This document shows positions 39,463-41,971 of a DNA stretch of 41,971 nt, in pieces. This stretch comes from an uncultured Oscillospiraceae bacterium (lineage in GTDB: Bacteria > Bacillota > Clostridia > Oscillospirales > Oscillospiraceae): contig CAKSWT010000020.1 in the NCBI GenBank assembly GCA_934512135.1, forward strand, positions 1 through 41,971. Reading direction: 5' to 3'. The notes beneath the pieces are model-generated. The model made no database searches. It had not been told where the DNA came from and saw only the letters and a program-made list of their open reading frames with translations. Each line of letters starts with the position of its first letter. The first letter of the stretch is position 1. A program made the position numbers and the translations under genes.

Positions 39463-39888
39463 ATGACAATCAGAAACGCAGACTCAAAGGACAGCATCGC
39501 CATCGCCCAAATCGCTGCCGAAGGGCTGGGCTACCCCTGTTCCCCTGAAAGGATCGCCAACAATATTGCCAGGCTGGATCCATCCCATGCCAGAGTGTAT
39601 GTGGCAGTTCTTCAGGGCGAAGTCGTCGGTTTTGTGGAACCGCAGGTGTATGAAGCGATATATTTTGCACCTCTCGTCAATATCCTCGGTCTTGCCGTCC
39701 GGGAGTCCTGTCGTGGAATGGGCATTGGAAAAGCCCTGATGGAGGCCGCTGAAGGCTGGGCAAAAGAAATCGGCGCAACAGGTGTTCGCTTAAATTCCGG
39801 AGCCAGCAGAACAGAGGCCCACGCATTTTATCGCCATATTGGTTACACATCAGAAAAACAACAGCTTCGGTTTTTGAAGGAATTTTAA
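39463..39888 (+). CDS. GNAT-family N-acetyltransferase
   Basis: 141 residues, a single GNAT domain. ILGLAVRESCRGMGIGKALM is the acetyl-CoA loop (R-x2-G-x-G/A); FYRHIGYT near the C-terminus is the usual final motif. It acetylates an amine of unknown identity. ATG 39463 lies six bases after GGAGG, better than 39460. It is the first of four small accessory genes with base use less GC-rich than the housekeeping genes. Confidence 0.9.
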   Translation: MTIRNADSKDSIAIAQIAAEGLGYPCSPERIANNIARLDPSHARVYVAVLQGEVVGFVEPQVYEAIYFAPLVNILGLAVRESCRGMGIGKALMEAAEGWAKEIGATGVRLNSGASRTEAHAFYRHIGYTSEKQQLRFLKEF

Positions 39889-39989
39889 AGGGGAACAAAC
39901 TACCCGTGGTTGAATTGACACAGAATACGGGCACCACAATATGCGGCATAGACAAAGCAGCCTGTATCGCCATGGATCTGGAGGGCATC

Positions 39990-40505
39990 ATGATAATTTG
40001 GATTAACGGCGCTTATGGGGTTGGGAAATCCACCACTGCCGAGGCACTTCACAAACGCATTGCAAACAGTTTTATATTTGACCCGGAAATGGTCGGGAAC
40101 TGCGTAAGAGAGACGAAGCCGGACAGCCTGTGGCAGGATGATTTTCAGGATTATCCCGCATGGCGGCAGATGACGTATGTGCTTCTCAAGGAGCTGTGTG
40201 AGACATACAGCGGAACGGTGATTGTCCCAATGACCATTCTAAATCCCGTTTATTTTTCCCAGGTGATCGAGCCGCTCAGAAACGAGGGGATCCAGGTGTC
40301 CCACTTGATTCTGGAGGCAGCCCCGGAAACGATTGCCGCCAGAATTCTTGCCCGGAAGGAGGACGAAACCTGTTGGTGCTATCGTCAGATTCCCCGGTGT
40401 GTTGCCGCCCTTCGGGATACTATTTCCGGAATAACAATTAACACAGATCAGAAAAGCGTCGATGATGTTGTCAGCGAGATTCTAACTTGCTTGAAAATCT
40501 TGTGA
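39990..40505 (+). CDS. TmrB-like P-loop ATP-binding protein
   Basis: 171 residues. MIIWINGAYGVGKSTTAEAL gives the Walker A loop right at the N-terminus, and NSFIFDPEMVG follows; both resemble TmrB, the Bacillus tunicamycin-resistance ATP-binding protein. The fold is like that of small nucleotide kinases. Start 39990 was chosen because GGAGG lies six bases before it; the longer frame from 39906 has no good site. Resistance or kinase function is possible, not shown. Confidence 0.78.
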   Translation: MIIWINGAYGVGKSTTAEALHKRIANSFIFDPEMVGNCVRETKPDSLWQDDFQDYPAWRQMTYVLLKELCETYSGTVIVPMTILNPVYFSQVIEPLRNEGIQVSHLILEAAPETIAARILARKEDETCWCYRQIPRCVAALRDTISGITINTDQKSVDDVVSEILTCLKIL

Positions 40506-40617
40506 ATTCATGTGAGTCCACGCTTATCCCATCTTGAAGCACAACTGCCGATCATTTTTTTGGTAGTGGCGGAGAGGACGAAACTCGAAATAAAAATTGC
40601 GAAGGAGAACCCGCAAC

Positions 40618-41022
40618 ATGGATCAGTGTATTTTTTGCAAACTGTTAAGTGATCATACCGTAAAAATGGTCTACGAGGACGATTTCACCGCAGCATTTAT
40701 GGATATTGCCGGGGATGTGGATGGGCATATCCTCGTGGTTCCGAAAAAGCACACGAAAAATATTCTGGATGCAGATGAAATCACATTAAGCCGAGTTATG
40801 TCCACTGTGCAAAAAGTGTCAAAGCACTTGGTGGACAGCTGCGGCTATGAGGGCGTGAATCTGCTGAATGCCAGCGGTGAATGCGCTGGACAGTCCGTGC
40901 CGCATTTGCATATTCACATCATTCCCCGAAAGCGGCAGGATGGAATCGATGCTTGGCCGAAACTGAAAGGGGCAACCCAATCTGTAGACACCGTTTATCA
41001 GAGGCTAAAAAGGATGGACTAA
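40618..41022 (+). CDS. HIT-family nucleotide hydrolase/transferase
   Basis: 134 residues. The signature HLHIHIIPRK (His-x-His-x-His) is the catalytic triad of Hint-type proteins, and CIFCK at the start plus a further His binds zinc in many members. Hydrolyses adenosine phosphoramidates or dinucleoside polyphosphates. AAGGAG lies about 11 bases before ATG 40618. The 110 bases upstream of it hold no clear promoter. Confidence 0.93.
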   Translation: MDQCIFCKLLSDHTVKMVYEDDFTAAFMDIAGDVDGHILVVPKKHTKNILDADEITLSRVMSTVQKVSKHLVDSCGYEGVNLLNASGECAGQSVPHLHIHIIPRKRQDGIDAWPKLKGATQSVDTVYQRLKRMD

Positions 41023-41048
41023 ATCAACGCAAAGGAGTGGAGCACAAA

Positions 41049-41447
41049 ATGAAGCGAGAACTTGGTATTGCACGCTGCGGTCTAGTCTGCTGTCTATGCA
41101 GCGAGAATGACTCATGTCAAGGATGCAATTCCGGAAATTGTGGAGAAAAGAATTGCATCAACCGTAGTTGTTCCCAGGCAAAAGCCTTGAAAGGCTGCTG
41201 GGAATGTTCAGAGGATTGCAAATTGGGGCTGCTGCAAAAAATCAAGCCCTATGGATTTACGCAGTACATAAAGCGCTACGGAACACAGCAGTTGCTTGAC
41301 CGATTGGAGGCAAACGAGCAGGCCGGCGTTCGCTACCACATCAGCGGTATTGTGGGAGATTACGATTATTTTGATGACGTGGAAAGCCTGATTCGGTTTA
41401 TTGATATGGGATTTTCTCGCAACGGGAAGCCGTTTGGGGCGATATGA
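41049..41447 (+). CDS. DUF3795-domain Cys-rich protein
   Basis: 132 residues. The N-terminal half has about a dozen Cys in pairs (ARCGLVCCLC, CQGCNSGNCG, CINRSCS, GCWECSEDC), the DUF3795 pattern, likely metal-binding. The C-terminal half is helical with IKRYGTQQLLDRLE. Function unknown. ATG 41049 lies about 26 bases after the HIT stop, so it is probably co-transcribed with it. GGAG sites stand at 41034-41041. Confidence 0.82.
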   Translation: MKRELGIARCGLVCCLCSENDSCQGCNSGNCGEKNCINRSCSQAKALKGCWECSEDCKLGLLQKIKPYGFTQYIKRYGTQQLLDRLEANEQAGVRYHISGIVGDYDYFDDVESLIRFIDMGFSRNGKPFGAI

Positions 41448-41491
41448 GCCAGGTCTCTATGCGTACACCTTGAAATCACAAATGCCAGAAA

Positions 41492-41522
41492 ACTCCGGCT
41501 TTCTTAGGTTGAAAGCCGGAGT
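41492..41522 (+). terminator. Terminator after the DUF3795 gene
   Basis: Perfect 12-bp stem (41492-41503 with 41511-41522), 7-base loop, tail CCCTT. Weak U run. Confidence 0.65.
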
Positions 41523-41540
41523 CCCTTGGCAAAAATGGCA

Positions 41541-41569
41541 ACCGCCCCTGCCGTTCTGGCAAGGGCGGT
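41541..41569 (-). terminator. Terminator of the rRNA/tRNA operon
   Basis: ACCGCCC/GGGCGGT stem (41541-41547 with 41563-41569) with an inner TGCC/GGCA pairing, followed on the minus strand by TTGCCATTTTTGCC. It lies 12 bases beyond the tRNA-Trp CCA. Confidence 0.8.
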
Positions 41570-41580
41570 TACACACAATA

Positions 41581-41656
41581 TGGCAGGGGCACAAAGACTC
41601 GAACTCTGGACACTCGGTTTTGGAGACCGATGCTCTACCAACTGAGCTATACCCCT
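41581..41656 (-). tRNA. tRNA-Trp (anticodon CCA), CCA end encoded
   Basis: Minus strand acceptor AGGGGUA/UGCCCCU, anticodon loop CUCCAAA, T-loop GAGUUCGAGUC, discriminator G and encoded CCA. The last tRNA of the operon. Confidence 0.95.
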
Positions 41657-41683
41657 ATATAAACTAACGAAATCATATCATTT

Positions 41684-41760
41684 TGGTGGGCCCTCAGGGA
41701 CTCGAACCCTGGACCGACCGGTTATGAGCCGGTTGCTCTAACCAACTGAGCTAAAGGCCC
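41684..41760 (-). tRNA. tRNA with anticodon CAU (elongator Met, or Ile2 after lysidine modification)
   Basis: Minus strand GGGCCUU/GAGGGCCC acceptor, GAGCAACCGG arm, anticodon loop CUCAUAA, encoded A-CCA. CAU can be Met or Ile2, and the body sequence does not settle it by eye; no initiator features (mismatch at 1-72, three GC pairs in the anticodon stem) are present. Confidence 0.85.
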
Positions 41761-41768
41761 ATAATTTC

Positions 41769-41813
41769 AATCAAGTAATGCCGCCACCACTGTGACGGCA
41801 TTACCGCTTGATT
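41769..41813 (-). other. Hairpin between tRNA-Asn and the CAU tRNA
   Basis: AATCAAG(T)AATGCCG pairs with CGGCATTA-CCG-CTTGATT (41769-41783 with 41796-41813, three-base internal bulge). It lies in the tRNA spacer and is probably a processing signal or partial terminator within the transcript. Confidence 0.6.
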
Positions 41814-41888
41814 GGCTCCCCAAGTTGGACTCGAACCAACGACCCTGCGATTAACAGTCGCATGCTCTACCGACTGAGCTATTGAGGA
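41813..41888 (-). tRNA. tRNA-Asn (anticodon GUU), CCA encoded
   Basis: Minus strand UCCUCAA/UUGGGGA acceptor, anticodon loop CUGUUAA, T-loop GGUUCGAGUCC, encoded G-CCA. First tRNA after the 5S rRNA gene. Confidence 0.95.
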
Positions 41889-41898
41889 ATATCAATGT

Positions 41899-41971
41899 TG
41901 GCATTACCTATTTTCACATGCAGTCACCCACACACTATCGTCGGCACACACGAGCTTAACTTCTGTGTTCG
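41899..41971 (-). rRNA. rrf: 5S ribosomal RNA, 3' portion (cut by window edge)
   Basis: The minus strand begins at the edge with CGAACACAGAAGUUAAGCUC, the universal loop B/C region of 5S rRNA, followed by UGCCGACGAUAGU and, at the 3' end, AUAGGUAAUGCC. The gene's 5' part, and presumably 23S and 16S, lie beyond 41971. The exact 3' end is estimated within a few bases. Confidence 0.9.

Noticed and set aside
39913..39940. TTGACA at 39915 as a promoter for the TmrB-like gene
   Set aside because: No acceptable -10 box lies 16-18 bases downstream; read-through from the GNAT promoter is more likely.

Overview
The window is chromosomal DNA from a Gram-positive member of the Clostridia. It is most like the GC-rich gut Oscillospiraceae group (Flavonifractor, Lawsonibacter, Oscillibacter and relatives). 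That placement is inferred from GC-rich coding sequence, AGGAGG-type ribosome binding sites, sigma-A promoters, a tetrahydrofolate riboswitch and the families present. No species can be named from the sequence alone.

Layout. 1-1100: decayed end of an integrated mobile element (23S rRNA methyltransferase-like C-terminus, truncated DUF6061 gene, inverted DUF6076 fragment, phage-type DUF7841 gene), lying against two tRNA-Ser genes. 1.5-4.4 kb: mtnA, a DtxR/MntR-type metalloregulator and a zinc-ribbon/coiled-coil membrane protein. 4.4-12.4 kb: a catabolic or respiratory-looking island read leftward (flavodoxin-type flavoprotein, zinc alcohol dehydrogenase, Fe-S old-yellow-enzyme reductase, MFS carrier, then a membrane-anchored AraC regulator), with a divergent LysR gene. 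12.5-18.1 kb: ECF sigma factor with its probable membrane anti-sigma partner, a sodium-dependent transporter, a zinc-dependent phospholipase C-like protein and a UMF1-type MFS protein. 18.2-24.7 kb: AraC relic, glnS, riboswitch-controlled folT, the ylxM-ffh-rpsP-khpA operon and divergent birA. 24.8-25.6 kb: an AadA-like nucleotidyltransferase that looks acquired. 25.7-33.7 kb: leftward housekeeping genes (cdaA-cdaR-rseC; murD, a methionine gamma-lyase-family gene, ispD, ispF, a DUF3343 gene and a NifS-like gene). 33.8-34.2 kb: rnpB. 34.5-41.4 kb: TetR plus aldehyde dehydrogenase, PucR relic, pepD, a small TIM-barrel protein, then a string of small accessory genes (GNAT, TmrB-like, HIT, DUF3795). 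41.5-41.97 kb: tRNA-Trp, tRNA-Met/Ile2 and tRNA-Asn, and the 3' part of a 5S rRNA, all on the minus strand, so this is the distal end of an rRNA operon.

The best candidate for an undescribed system is the 5.9-12.4 kb island. Three redox proteins and a carrier sit in one transcription unit between two regulators, which suggests uptake and reduction of one unidentified small molecule. The reductase has Val where E. coli 2,4-dienoyl-CoA reductase has its catalytic Tyr. The flavodoxin-type protein carries an extra C-terminal Cys4 knuckle. No CRISPR array and no complete insertion sequence were seen. All starts were chosen by eye from ribosome binding sites.
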